NCBI GenBank assembly: GCA_037693485.1
Contig: CM075347.1
Location: forward strand, 140,710,501-140,774,500
Direction of reading: 5' to 3'
DNA length: 64,000 bases
Origin: Kitagawia praeruptora
Taxonomy: Eukaryota > Streptophyta > Magnoliopsida > Apiales > Apiaceae
The notes below the pieces were generated by a model. That model was not told where the DNA came from, made no database searches, and worked only from the letters and a program-made list of their open reading frames with translations. The translations under genes were made by a program, and so were the position numbers. Below are positions 43,747-55,072 of the stretch, piece by piece; the stretch's first letter is position 1; each line of letters starts with the position of its first letter.

Positions 43747-44299
43747 GATGGAACTAGGGGTGAGCAACGGTTCCGAACCGAACCGAATCGAACCGGAACC
43801 GGTGGAATCGGGAACCGAATTTCAGAAATTTTGAGAACCGAACCGGAATCATTTATGTAGTAGAACCGAATCGGAACCGAATCATAAATTACGGTTCGGT
43901 TCGGGTCAGAATCAAAAGAACCGTCCAAACAACAATTTCCATACTAAAATTTAAAATTTGAAATTTGAAAAGAAAATAAACATACTATTTCATCCAAAGG
44001 CCAAACAACAAATGTCTACTATAGCAAAACGTATAAACGTATAAAAAGAATACTTGATTCTCTGTTATATATAGTATAAAATATATATTTTTTATTTGTA
44101 TGTATATATATACGGTTCGGTTCGGTTTTTACGGTTTTTCTTGGAAGAGAACCGGAACCGAATCGCGAACCAAAATTCTATAAAAATTAGAACCGAACCG
44201 GAATCAAATTACAAAATTATAGAACCAGAACCAGATTTTTTCCCCGGTTCGGTTCGGTTCCCGGTTCCGAACCGGGAAATGCTCACTCCTAGATGGAAC
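43747..44299. mobile_element. hAT-like MITE with CGGTTC subterminal repeats
   Basis: The element proper is 43755-44291 (537 bp). It is flanked by the perfect 8-bp duplication GATGGAAC at 43747-43754 and 44292-44299. The ends are TAGGGGTGAGCA and, inward from the right, TAGGAGTGAGCA. The outer 150 bp on each side are packed with AACCGAACCGG / CGGTTCGGTT words, and the middle is AT-rich. No coding capacity. Confidence 0.92.
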
Positions 44300-45170
44300 A
44301 AGTTACAATCGGAAAAGGACTCGCATTACAATTTTTCCAGTTTTAGTCATACATCTAAAACTCTGTTAAAAAAATTGTTATACTGTGAGAATAAAAATGA
44401 AATTTTTTTAAATAATATTTTTAAAATATGTATGCTTTAATATATTAAAAAAAATGATAAAATTTCATGTTAAAACCATTTTCTGCTAAAGTTGAAAAAC
44501 AACATTTTTTAAAAGCACATTTTTTAATAAATATAGGTGATCTTCTTTCACCTAAAACGTTTTTCGATAAAATTGCTTTCAAACTTTACCAAAAATAACT
44601 GCTTTTCAGAATTTCAGCGAAAAACTGTTATTGCGACATTCCGGAACGAACCCTGAAAAGACAAAAGTTTCAAGATCTGATCATAAAAATTGATTTAGGC
44701 TCGTTTGTTTTTTTGCGTGTTTGTTTGCCTTTTTGGAAAATGTTTTCCAGATTTTTCTGTGTTTGTTTGATTTTTAGGTAAATAAAAAAAAAATTCAATG
44801 GAGGAAAATTTGTTTAACAAAAGTAATAATTTTTTGGAAAATGACTTCCACTTCTCAACTTGGGAAAACATTTTTCAAAATAATAGAATATTTTTTTGAT
44901 AAATTTTTTTGAAGTCATTTTGAAAATTGTTTTCCAATTTTTCGTTTTATTATAATTTATAAAAAATAATTTAATAATTAAAATAAAATTAAATAATAAT
45001 TTTAATAAGTTTTCAATCAAATTATTTAAAACGAAAAATTGGAATATAATTGGAATGATAATTTAAAAGGCCTGGAAGAGCTTTCTCACGTTTTTTTGGT
45101 ACCGAGCAAGGCCACGAACCTATAATGGGAAAATTCCATTCAAACTAAAAGCCCAGCCCTTTATATGGGC
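44300..45170. other. AT-rich intergenic stretch
   Basis: No gene seen. It contains several A/T-rich low-complexity segments that could be decayed MITEs, but I could not define ends. Confidence 0.45.
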
Positions 45171-45196
45171 TTTTTTAAATTGGAAAAGATCGGATG

Positions 45197-45819
45197 TTTT
45201 TTTTTTTTTTTTTTTTGATAAGGGTACGGAGATTTCATTAAAAAGAAGCCATACGGCATCTACAATCAAGTAAATTCCCTATGAATAACAAGAACAGATC
45301 TGAAATATAATCACAAAAGCATTTTCCAAAACAATTAGATGGGCAAATACTGAAGAACGGCTCCGAAATCACGGTATTAGAACCATGAAATAACATCGAT
45401 GACAAGGCATCCGAACATTGAATGGAGATCCTCGTTACAATTGACGGTACAACCATCTTGAAAACTGCATCTGCTTCGAACCACAGATCGATCTTGATCA
45501 TCAAATACCCAAGAACAACAAAACAAACCAAGAACACAAAGGAACAAATAAACTCTCACAAGGAGAGACAAACAAACTCTCACAAGGAGAGACAAACGAA
45601 CCCAATTAATGGGAAAACAAGCCAAAAGCTTACAATCCTCACAGAAGGAGGAAGATTATTGAAGGAAATAAAAAACTAGACAGGAAAAGGAGCCTCCGGT
45701 CGGTGGATAGACCACCGCCGGAGGAGAAGCTACCGATTGATGAAGAAGAAGATGAAAGAAAAAGTTTTTTTCGGTGGAAAAGTGATTCATGCACAAGTGT
45801 TTCCGAAAATTTATACAGT
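45197..45819 (-). mobile_element. short L1-type retroposon with poly-A tail
   Basis: A run of 20 T (45197-45216) is the poly-A tail of a minus-strand insert. The target duplication is AAAGATCGGATG on the left (near 45185-45196) and AAAGATCGGGATG on the right (45820-45832). The tail is preceded by TTTTTAATGAAATC, similar to the 3' end of the LINE at 47388. It holds no full protein. It is probably a non-autonomous or internally deleted LINE. It contains a tandem pair of CTCTCCTTGTGAGAGTTT. Confidence 0.7.
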
Positions 45820-45854
45820 AAAGATCGGGATGTTTTCAAATTTTAAATGAGTGA

Positions 45855-46840
45855 GTCTCCAAAATATCCAACTTTTAATAACATTTGACCAAAATATCCG
45901 TATTGAAAAAACAATACCCTAAATACCTACCAGATACTCCACTATCAGAGGAGTATCTGATAGGCTAGAAATTGCCCAGATCCAACTAGGCCCAGCCTCA
46001 GGCTCAAAAACAACAAACAATCCAACTCATGAGAATAAGAGCAGCCCAAGCCAGCGGGCCCGGAGCCCCTACCCCGGAGCATTGGACCCCAGATTGATGA
46101 CACTTGGTGCACGTGGTACTCCAGCTCAGCCGACATTTCCGCACATAGCGCTGACCAGCAAAGTCCAAGAGACAGCATGTGTCAAACCATGTCTTCCACA
46201 ACACTGCCACACCCGAGTCAACGGTCCCCACGAATAGGGACATGTGTCCTATATCCCGGGAATTCAGCACCTTGTCCCCCGGATCCAACGGTCGGGAGTA
46301 AAGGTAACCCACCCCTAAACCCTAGGCCTAGGGCTATAAATACCCCTAAGAAATAGGGTTTAGGGGTTGGACATTATTACACACCTACACACATTTATTA
46401 CTATTGTGATACTCTACTTGATTATTATCTTCCAAAGCCAACTCTCATTCTCACGCCGGAGGCACCTCGGGGCCAAACCCCCCCTCCGGTGTTGTTTTGC
46501 AGACACCCCACTACAGCTACACCACTTCCGAGGCAGGAGTTGGCGAGGAAGTACCCGATCAAGATTTGGAGTTATCAGTATCAGGATGATACTCCAATGT
46601 CATAGGAGTATCAGGTTGGAGTATCAGGTTGATACTCCATTGGGTAAGGAGTATCAGCCCTGATATTCATTCTTGATACTCTCCGCTAGGTAAGGTGATA
46701 CTCCACTGGGTAAGGAGTATCACACCTGATACTCCACTGGGTAAGGAGTATCTGACATGTGTAGGTATTTTGGGCAGCGTTTCTGAAAATAGGTATTTTG
46801 GGCATTCCTCAAACTAGGTATTTTGGGCATTCTTTCATTT
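45855..46840. mobile_element. insert with 9-bp target duplication and LTR-like interior
   Basis: ATTTTAAAT flanks the insert on both sides (about 45838-45850 and 46841-46850). Absence of the insert in the second duplication copy confirms its limits. Ends share CCAAAATA.C words in inverted orientation. GATACTCC / GGAGTATC words recur at both ends (45940-45960, 46560-46760). The interior has a TATA box (CTATAAATACC at about 46331) and a GCCGGAGGCACCTCGGGG...CCCTCCGG stretch typical of Ty3/Gypsy LTRs. Confidence 0.6.
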
Positions 46841-47387
46841 TAAATTGAGCTGGGCCGGATCTTTCGAAAATATAAGGTTCATTTAGGTTCAGACGGGTTC
46901 TGTATCCAAAAATTTTATTTAAATTATTAAAAATTTTAGAATTTAATAATAATATCTTGCATGTTTTTATCTAAAAAAATCAGGCTTTTATCGTCTTTTC
47001 TTAAATATCTAAATTTTATCCTGGATTAACTTACGTTTTTTAAAATTCAGAATAGAGGCTTAAATTCAGATTTTTTTTCAAATTTTTAATCGGAACAAAT
47101 TTTGATGAAAGATACTGTATGACTTCTGAGTAAGGTCTATTTCAGATTAATAGTTCAAACTGAACTTTTTCTGAAATTGAATTTTTCAGATTTTTTCCCA
47201 GATTTTAAATATAAGCATATCTATGTGTAAAGGCTATTAAATTTTAATCAAACAAGTCCGATTATTTGAGTTAACTCAAGTCAAATTAAGTTTTCTTGTC
47301 AACTTAATTTTTTTAACTGAACACGAAATTTAGTTTTAAACTCGTTCATAACGCGTAAAGGGGATATTAAGATTTTAGAATATGTAA

Positions 47388-48425
47388 ACGTTCTGTTTGA
47401 AACCAAATTGATTTCATTAAAGCAAAGCAGAATCATACATCAATGTCTCCAACAATTTAGACGGAGCAGAATGGAAAATATTAAAGCAACCTACCACACA
47501 AGGCTCTCTCACTAACAAATGTGCGATCTTGTTGGCTTGCCTTTTGACAAAAGAAATAGAAAAATCGAGCCGATTACGAAGAACCGTCCTGTAATCATCT
47601 AGAACATGCCCCACCTCTGTGTTGTAAACCACTCCATGATGCAAAGCATTAACGGCTAGTAAACAATTACATTCGATATCAACATTCGTCATGTCCAGTT
47701 CCTGCAACCAAATCAGGGCCAATATAACCCCCCTAATCTCAGCTTCCATCGCTGTGCTACTGCCTGCAATCCTCATGTTTTTAGCCTGAATAAACACTCC
47801 TTTGATCATGTGATCACGAATCAATAAATCCAGGGTGAACGATGACATTCTTGGAAATATTGAGGAGTCAACATTAAGTTTGAATCTTCCTTCTGCAGGA
47901 GCTTTCCATTTAGTTTCGAAACCTTTAACAGAGGCATTCTGAACTGACTTGTGATTACTTTTCCTAGCTTCCTTCCATTGAGAGACTTGATGCATACTCA
48001 CTATCATACTAGCTAATAAGGATTTTTGCTCCCATACCTTTTGGTTTCTACCATACCAGATTCCCCAAAGTAATGTTGCAATAAGCAGACACTTCTCCTG
48101 CATTTCATGAACAAGCTTAACTAACAGACATTTCGAAATGTATTCAATTAAACTGACATCGAAATCCAAACCACAATAACTCCAACAACTTTTAGCGAAT
48201 TCACAGTCAAAGAATAAATGCATTGGATGTTCGACGTCCGATACGCACATAGGACACAATATAATATAGTTGTTTATATATCTTTGGCTCTTAACAGATT
48301 CCTTACTGGGATGTTATTCCTGCACAAACGCCATAGAAAGATCTTAACCTTACGGGGCACTTCCATTTTTCATAGCTCATTCCAGCCATCCAAGTGGTTT
48401 ACTTGGCGACAAGTACTATAATTTG
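47388..48425 (-). mobile_element. 5'-truncated L1-type LINE
   Basis: This insert is absent from the second duplication copy and is flanked by ATGTAAACGTT / ATGCAAACGTT. On the minus strand it runs from the zf-RVT region through RNase H to a 3' end with TTTAATGAAATCAATTTGG. Confidence 0.8.
47417..48259 (-). pseudogene. LINE ORF2 C-terminus: zf-RVT and RNase H-like domains
   Basis: A 280-codon open frame starts in the zf-RVT zinc region (CPMCVSDVEHPMHLFFDC). An RNase H-like (RVT_3) domain follows, with LNVDSS, MEAEIRGVILAL, DIECNCLLAVNAL and NKIAHLLVRE. The matching upstream part (KVKIFLWRLCRNNIPVRNLL) lies at 48260-48400 behind a stop, and all of RT and endonuclease is missing. It is dead by 5' truncation, as is usual for LINE copies. 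Confidence 0.88.
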
Positions 48426-49179
48426 AATGCAAACGTTTGTTTCCAACCAGTTATATATCAATAGATAACTGTATTTTATTAATTAATTTAATCGAGTTAA
48501 ATTTTTAATTAATTAATAAAAACTATTTAGAACAACTTTTTAAACTCAAATTTATATTCAAGTTCATCAAGTTGAACTATAAGTTCGCAAATGATTGGAT
48601 TCGAGTCAATTTAAAATTATTTTTTTTAGTACTTTCAATGTAACTAATGTACGGAAATAAATTTGTTGTACTTATCTGAGCCCTTAGTTTTAAAAAAACT
48701 AGAGTTCGACAAAAAAAAAAAGTTGAAATCAATAAAGTTCAAACCAAACGTATACTAGTTTTTGTTGATAATTACAAACACGAGCACAAATGTATACTTA
48801 TATTATATTCAATTACAAGGAAAATAAAACAATTCAAGGACAATCAAAATGATAATAATTTTTAGCCTGGCTTTGTGTCCCCTAATAGTATCTAGGGCAC
48901 GTAATTTACCTTAAACTAGAATATTTGTAGTTTTCTCAAATTTCTACATTTTTTCCATGACAAAAAAAAGAAGATATTCTACGTTTCTTCCTTTAAGTAA
49001 TTCCCATATATTTGTTAAACCTTTTCCACTTGTAATATAGTAGTGGAGGAAATAAAGTATTCATAGGCGCAAATCACACAGTTTAATAATTATGCAACTT
49101 TTATTATTTAATTAATCATTCTACTTAGATGCTAAATTTACAATCGACTGTTTTTTTATTGGTGATTACAAGGTAGCAC
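48426..49179. other. right part of duplication copy 1, AT-rich
   Basis: No gene. It is alignable by eye with 50000-50769. Confidence 0.6.
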
Positions 49180-49190
49180 CATTCTTTCCC

Positions 49191-50769
49191 TTTTTAAACT
49201 AGAAAAGATCGGATGTTTTTAAATTTTAAATTGAGCTGGGCCGGATCTTTTTTCCAAAATATAAGGTTCATTTAGGTTCAGACGGGTTCTGTATCCAAAA
49301 TTTTTATTTAAATTATTAAAATTTCTAGAATTTAAAAACAATATCTTGCATGTTTTTATCTAAAAAATCAGGCTTTTATCGTCTTTTTCTTAAAAATCTA
49401 AATTTTATCCTGGTACTTAAGTTTTTGAAAATTCAGAATACAGGCTTAAATTCGGATTTTTTTCAAATTTTTAATCGGAACTATTTTGATGAAAGATACT
49501 GTATGACTTCTGAGTAAGGTCTATATCAGATTAATGGTTCAAACTGAACTTTTTCTGAAATTGAATTTTTCACATTTTTTTCCCACATTTTAAATATAAA
49601 CATATCTATGTGTAAAGGCTATCAAATTTTTAATCAAACAAGTCCGATTATTTGAGTTAACTCTAGTCAAATTAAGTTTTCTTGTCAACTTAATTTTTTG
49701 GAATATTTCATTTGGTGCCATTGTAAAAATAACTTTTCCATTTGGTACCATTTTCTAGTGTGGTACCAGTCACTAATTAACTTACAATCATTCCATTTGA
49801 AAATATAGATACTAATGTTTTGGTGTTATTCTATGAATTGTACAATAGTACCATTTGAAAGTCAAAAATAGTGAATGTTATTCCATGAAAAAACCAATTA
49901 TACAATAGTATCATTTGGAATCTTCCTAATTTTTTTAATTGAACACGAAATTTATTTTTAAACTCGTTCACAACGAGTAAAAGGGATATTAAGATTTTAG
50001 TATATGCAAACGTTTGTTTCCAACCAATTTATCAATAGATAATTATATTTTGTTAATTATTTTAATCGAGTTAAATTTTTAATTAAACACAAATTTATAT
50101 TCAAGTTCATCAAGTTGAACTATAAGTTCGCAAATGATTGGATTCGAGTCAATTTAAAATTATTCTTATAGTACTTTCAATGTAACTATTGTACGAAAAT
50201 AAATTTGTTGTACTTATCTGAGCCTTTAGTTTAAAAAAAATTAGAGTTCGACAAATAAAAAAGAGTTAAAATCAATCAAGTTCGAACCAATCTTATATTC
50301 AATTACAAGGAAAATAAAACAACTCAAGGACAATAAAAAATACTATAAAACAAATAAGAATGATAATAATTTTTAGCCTGGAAACCCATATAATATCAAA
50401 CTTACAATATACAACAAGACCTAAATCTCCCCACATTTGCAGCTTTGTGCCCCATATTCCTTAAAATGGTATCTAGAAAGGGCAGGTCTTTGACCTTAAA
50501 CTAGATATTAGTAGTTTTCTCAAATTTCTACATTTTTTCCCTGAAAAAAGGAAAGAAATTCTATGTTTTTTCCTTTAATTAATTCCCATATATTTGTTAA
50601 ACCTTTTACATTTCTATATTGTAGTGGAGTAAATAAAGTATTCATTATTCATAGGCGCAAATCACACAGTTTAATAAACATACAACTTTTATTATTATTT
50701 AATTTATCATACTATTTAGATGATAAATTTACAATCGACTATTTTTTATTGGTGATTACAAGGTAGCAC
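49191..50769. repeat. tandem segmental duplication, copy 2
   Basis: This is the shorter copy of the 45171-49179 sequence, without the three inserts found there but with its own insert at 49700-49926. It ends at the shared GGTGATTACAAGGTAGCAC. No genes. Confidence 0.85.
49691..49935. mobile_element. Mutator-like MITE in duplication copy 2
   Basis: The element proper is 49700-49926 (227 bp). The 9-bp duplication TAATTTTTT lies on both sides (49691-49699, 49927-49935). Ends read inward are GGAATATTTCATTTGGTGCC and GGAAGATTCCAAATGATACT, an imperfect inverted repeat. It is absent from copy 1, which confirms the insertion. Confidence 0.7.
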
Positions 50770-50783
50770 ACTGACTCATATGA

Positions 50784-50966
50784 ACTGTGACCAATGTCAT
50801 GAATTACAAAACAGGTAAGTCAGCATCAATACAATTCGCTATACAAGGGGACCTCACTAACCTCAAACATACCCAGGTGGTCCATTTGAGTAGAACACTC
50901 AATTTTAGGGCGGACTTTCTTGCTAAACAGGGTAGTAATAGGTCCAATACCATTTGGGGTCACTAG
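50784..50966 (+). pseudogene. RNase H-like C-terminal fragment
   Basis: A 60-codon frame reads QGDLTNLKHTQVVHLSRTLN and FRADFLAKQG, the closing helix-and-loop pattern of plant RVT_3 RNase H-like domains (H..R..N..AD.LAK). It ends at TAG 50966. The start abuts the duplication edge, so its N-terminal part was lost. It lies just upstream of a second, similar frame at 51337. Confidence 0.55.
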
Positions 50967-51336
50967 TTTAGCCCACCTTTTGGGGTCACTTGTTTAGCCC
51001 ACTGGCCCATTGCTATTGTTTCCCGCTTCTTTCCTTCACACAGCTCTAGGATCTCTTTTCTCAGAATACATACATCGTACACAAAGGACTTGACACATTT
51101 CCCCTACACACAACCATCTTTTGCAATCATCACTTGTTCTCTCTTACTAGACATATCACATCTATCCCTACTTTACAGACCTCAGTCACTCCTTGGTGCA
51201 GTTTAAACACTACTTCCCACCCATCATTTCATACTTTTTACATATTAATAAAAAACACTTCCAGTCTCCATATTTATATCCCTACTACACTGCACTCTTC
51301 TCTTGCCCTACATCTCTTCCCTCTCAACTCCCCACA

Positions 51337-51645
51337 ATGGCTTACTACTCATGGAAAGCTCCTCTCAGAAACCAATACAAAATCAACGTGCATGTCATTC
51401 ATACCTCTCACCAATTCAATGGCAATACTAACGGTATTGGGATCATTATCAGGGACTATCGTGGGAGGCTGGTTAAGGGTTTGACAGGCACCATGCGTGG
51501 CCTCTCTCCTAGCCACAAAACATTGGGCTATTCACCTTGGCCTCAACCAAGGTCGACTCTCTAACTGTGAGTTGGTGCTTCTTGAAACCGACAACTTTAA
51601 TCCCTTTTTTGAGGTCACCCGTCTAGATGGAAAGGGCGATAAAAC
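51337..51645 (+). pseudogene. RNase H-like reading frame, 5' part, split by Copia D
   Basis: ATG 51337 gives MAYYSWKAPLRNQYKINVHV, then GIGIIIRDYRGRLVKG, the start of an RVT_3 RNase H-like domain. A one-base shift near 51500 moves the frame. After it the product continues LATKHWAIHLGLNQG and LVLLETDNFNPFFEV, as expected for this fold. The frame reaches the D insertion site (AAAAC) at 51645 and continues in phase at 56836. CT-rich leader sequence precedes the ATG. It may be a stand-alone plant RNase H-like gene or a LINE-derived end. Confidence 0.65.
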
Positions 51646-51932
51646 TATTACAAATCAAGAATACGCAGCTAAACTCCATTGATATCGACTCAGGCTTACT
51701 GATTACATCATTCGTTTACAGAAAAAATGAAAAAGATGAAGAACAAGCTACTCTACATATTGTGTATTAACTAATTGACTAATATTCTCCTATCAAGTCT
51801 TTATATATACACTAACACAAGTGATAGATGCTAGCTGGAAATAACAGAATCTGTAACTAAATTTCTGACGTGTAACTTTGATGACTTTGCTTACTTCACT
51901 CTTTGCTTACTTCACTCTCACTAGTCTCAACA
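51646..51932 (-). repeat. 3' LTR of D
   Basis: It pairs with 56544-56830. The outer plus-strand end has TATTACA in place of TGTTACA, a change in the terminal dinucleotide. The inner end is CTCAACA, followed by the polypurine tract (plus strand TCCCCCCTCAAA). Confidence 0.92.
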
Positions 51933-51976
51933 TCCCCCCTCAAACTAGAATGGGAGGAAGACATTCCTAGTTTGAT

Positions 51977-52804
51977 TTACAGTTCACGAAATTGACTGGA
52001 GGGAAGAATCTTTGTAAATACATCTGCCAGTTGAGAATTGGTTGGTAAGTAAGCCAGCTGAATTAGACCTTCAAGGATCTTGTCTCGTGTAAAATGAATA
52101 TCTATCTTAATGTGTTTTGTAAGCTCATGCTGAACCGGATTCTTGGCAATGTGAATGGAACTTTGATTGTCACAGTAAAGAGTAACTGGTTTGAGCTGAG
52201 GCATTCCTAGTTCTTCAAGTAGTCGAATAAGCCAAGTAATCTCAGAAGCAGCTGCAGACATGGCTCGATATTCTGCTTCTGCAGAACTTCTTGAAACTGT
52301 CCCTTGTTTCTTAGATTTCCAACTTAAAGGTGATTTCCCAAGCATCATAATGTAACCTGAAATAGATCTCCTGGTATCTTGACAAGCTCCCCAATCTGAA
52401 TCTGTAAAAGCTTGTAGAACTAATTGATCAGTAGCATTAAGAACAATCCTTTGTCCAATTGTGGAAGCAACATAATGCAGTGTATGCAACAAAGCTTGAT
52501 AATGAGGTACCCTAGGATGTTGCAGAAACTGACTCAAATGTTGTACAGTAAATGATAAATCTGGTCGTGTATTAGTTAAGAAGTTTAATTTCCCAACCAG
52601 ACATTTGTACAAAGTTGGATCAGAGAATATTTCACCTTCATCAACTTTAAGTTTAAGATTCAATGGCAAAGGTGTCACAGTTTTCTTAAAGTCAGTAATC
52701 TTAGCTTCTTGCAACAATTCCTTAGTAAATTTGGCTTGAGACATAGAAATGCCTGATTCCAAATAAGCAATTTCAATCCCTAGGAAAAAGCTCAATCTCC
52801 CCAA
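51977..52804 (-). pseudogene. D pol: RT C-terminus and RNase H
   Basis: The frame begins GRLSFFLGIEIAY and runs through the RT end (PDLSFTVQHLSQFLQHP) into RNase H (AFTDSDWGACQDTRRSISG, SSAEAEYRAM, YCDNQSSIHIAKNPV, LADVFTK). It stops at 51977 near the polypurine tract, the normal end of pol. It is separated from the upstream RT half by TAG 52847-52849. Confidence 0.92.
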
Positions 52805-52846
52805 ATCTTTAATACTGAAAGCTCGATGTAAATAATACTTGAGATG

Positions 52847-53329
52847 CTAAATTTCCTGTTCATTTGTGCCAGTCAAAATAATGTCATCTACATAAACTGC
52901 AAGTATTGTAGTAGATTCTGCATTTTTCTTGATAAACAAGGAATAATCATTCTTGGACTGAGAAAACCCTCGAAGTTGTAATGCCCCTAGAAACTTAGCA
53001 AACCACTGCCTAGAAGCTTGCTTTAAACCATAGAGTGATTTGATAAGTCTGCAAACAAAATTATGTGGATTCTCAAGTCCCTGTGGTGCTTGCATATAAA
53101 CCTCCTCTGTTAAATCACCATGGAGAAAAGCATTGTTGATATCAAGCTGGTGTAAAATCCATCCTTTATGTGCAGCAAGGGCTAATAGGCATCTTACTGT
53201 TGTCATTTTAATAACCGGAGAAAAAGTTTCATGATAATCTTTTCCCCACTGTTGATTGTACCCTTTAGCCACTAATCTTGCTTTGAACCTCTCAATGCTA
53301 CCATCAGCCTTTAATTTGATTTTAAACAC
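52847..53329 (-). pseudogene. D pol: RT N-terminal half
   Basis: RT from FKARLVAKGYNQ through QLDINNAFLHGDLTEEVYM and SLYGLKQASRQWF to the catalytic AVYVDDIILTG. It is bounded by TAG at 52847 downstream and TAG at 53393 upstream, each at a place where C to T in CAG would make the stop. Catalytic residues are intact. Confidence 0.92.
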
Positions 53330-53392
53330 CCATTTGCAGCCTATAGTTGTCTTTCTAGGTGGTAGAGGTACTAGCTCCCATGTATTATTAAG

Positions 53393-54220
53393 CTACAATG
53401 CCTTTAATTCTGCAGCCATAGCTTCAACCCATCTAGGATCTTTACAAGCTTCTGCATATGTCTGAGGTTCAACCAGTGATGCAGTTTGGGCTAAGAAGGC
53501 ATGATGATGAGTAGGTAAATGGTGTGAAGAAATGAGATTACACCAATGACCATGTTCATTGTAATCAATTTGACTAAGATTACAGACATAGTCATTCAAA
53601 AAATCTGGTGCTTTTATAGTTCTTGTACTTCTTCTAACTTCAGGAAATGAATTATTAGACTCAGAAGTAGTAGACTCAGAAATAGTAGAAGAAGTATTAG
53701 AATTATCATTATGATTAGCTTCAGAAGTAGAATCAGAAAGTATTTGAAACACTTCTGGTATGGAACTGAAATCATATGGTGAAAGTTCAGTAACATATGG
53801 TAAAAAGAACTTGAACTGAGTGTTAGATGGAGTAGATTCAAAATGAAATGGAAAGTGTTGCTCATGAAAAATAAGATTTTTAGAAACAGATACTTGCAAG
53901 GTAGTGACATTAAGTACCTTGTATCCTTTCTGGCATGCTGGATAGCCAATAAAAACATGAGGAGTAGCTCTTGGTTCAAACTTTGCTCTCTGTGGTGCCT
54001 TTGTTGATACAAAACATAAACAACCAAATACCTTCATATAAGATAAATCTGGTGCTTCATGAAAAAATTTCTCATAAGGACTGATATTCTGTAAAATCTG
54101 AGAAGGCATTCTGTTAATAAGATGTGCAGCACAAAGGACACATTCTCCCCAAAACTGAATTGGCATTTTAGACTGAAAAAATAATGCTCTAGAAGTTTCC
54201 AACAAATGTCTATGCTTCAT
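53393..54220 (-). pseudogene. D pol: integrase C-terminal part and linker
   Basis: It starts just after the catalytic Glu region (VEMKHRHLLETSRALFF). It continues through the Copia integrase C-terminal signature (YEKFFHEAPDLSYMKVFGCLCF, FIGYPACQKGYKV) and a Ser/Asn-rich linker to the conserved EACKDPRWVEAM block before RT. TAA at 54239 upstream and TAG at 53393 downstream isolate it. Confidence 0.9.
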
Positions 54221-54238
54221 TTCAACTATTCCATTCTG

Positions 54239-55072
54239 TTAAGGACTATAATCACATGTCCTTTGATGATTGATGCCTTGTTCATTAAAAAATTCTTGTA
54301 ATTTGCCTTTGCACAACTCAAGAGCATTGTCAGTTCTTACTATCTTAACAGATAAATGACATTGATTACCAACAAATATCACAAAATCCTTAAAAACTTG
54401 AAAAACATCAGATTTATTCTTCAACAGAAAAACCCAAGTCATTCTAGTACAATCATCTACAACTGTAAGAAAGTATCTACAATTGTTGTAAGTTGGTTCC
54501 TTGTAAGGACCCCAGATGTCCAAATGTAACAAAGAGAAAACAACTGTTGTCTTTGTATGACTATGAGTAAAAGATTGTCTAGTCTGTTTTGCAATTGGAC
54601 ATACTTGACAAATATTATCCAATGTACAAAACTTATTGAAAACATTCTTCATATGATGTAATCTGGAGACTGGCATATGTCCCATCCTAAGATGCCAAAG
54701 CTTGATCTTAGTTTGATCTTCTGTCTGAGATGCTGCTGCAGCTACTTTATCATCTTGAGTCTCATTATCAGCAAAATAGTACAATCCATTCTTTAGTTTA
54801 CCAAGAAGCTGTGGACTCATTAATGTACTCTGAAGAAAACAATTATTATCATTAAAAGCTACTGTACACTGTAAATCCTTACAGATCTTAGGAATAGAAA
54901 TCAAGTTATATCTGAAATCAGGAACATATAAGACATCCTTTAGCATTATATTGTCAGAAATCTGAATATCTCCCATCTGAGTTACTAAAACTTGCTTACC
55001 ATTTGGAATAGTTATGAAAGTATCATTGCCAGTAACAGTTTTACAAGTTGTAAACTGAGTAATTGACATCAC
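54239..55072 (-). pseudogene. D pol: protease end, GAG-pre-integrase and integrase core
   Basis: It has the LKDVLYVPDFRYNLISI block that follows the Copia protease active site, then the GAG-pre-integrase / zinc region (LWHLRMGHMPVSRLHHM, CQVCPIAKQ) and the integrase core with Asp in LHLDIWGPY and Asp in VRTDNALEL. It ends at TAA 54239, where CAA would be expected in the PQQNG motif. The DSGATDHM active site itself sits in the gag frame at about 55070, separated by a frameshift. Confidence 0.9.

Larger units (their letters stand above)
45171..49179. repeat. tandem segmental duplication, copy 1
   Basis: This copy shares with 49191-50769 the same ordered sequence blocks: AAAAGATCGGATG, GAGCTGGGCCGGATC, TTAGGTTCAGACGGGTTC, TTATCGTCTTTT, GTATGACTTCTGAG, AAACGTTTGTTTCC, and the shared right end GGTGATTACAAGGTAGCAC. 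It is longer because of three insertions: at 45197-45819, about 45855-46840 and about 47388-48425. Confidence 0.85.

Noticed and set aside
44640..45160. Possible further MITE
   Set aside because: AT-rich with some inverted words, but I could not define ends or a target duplication.
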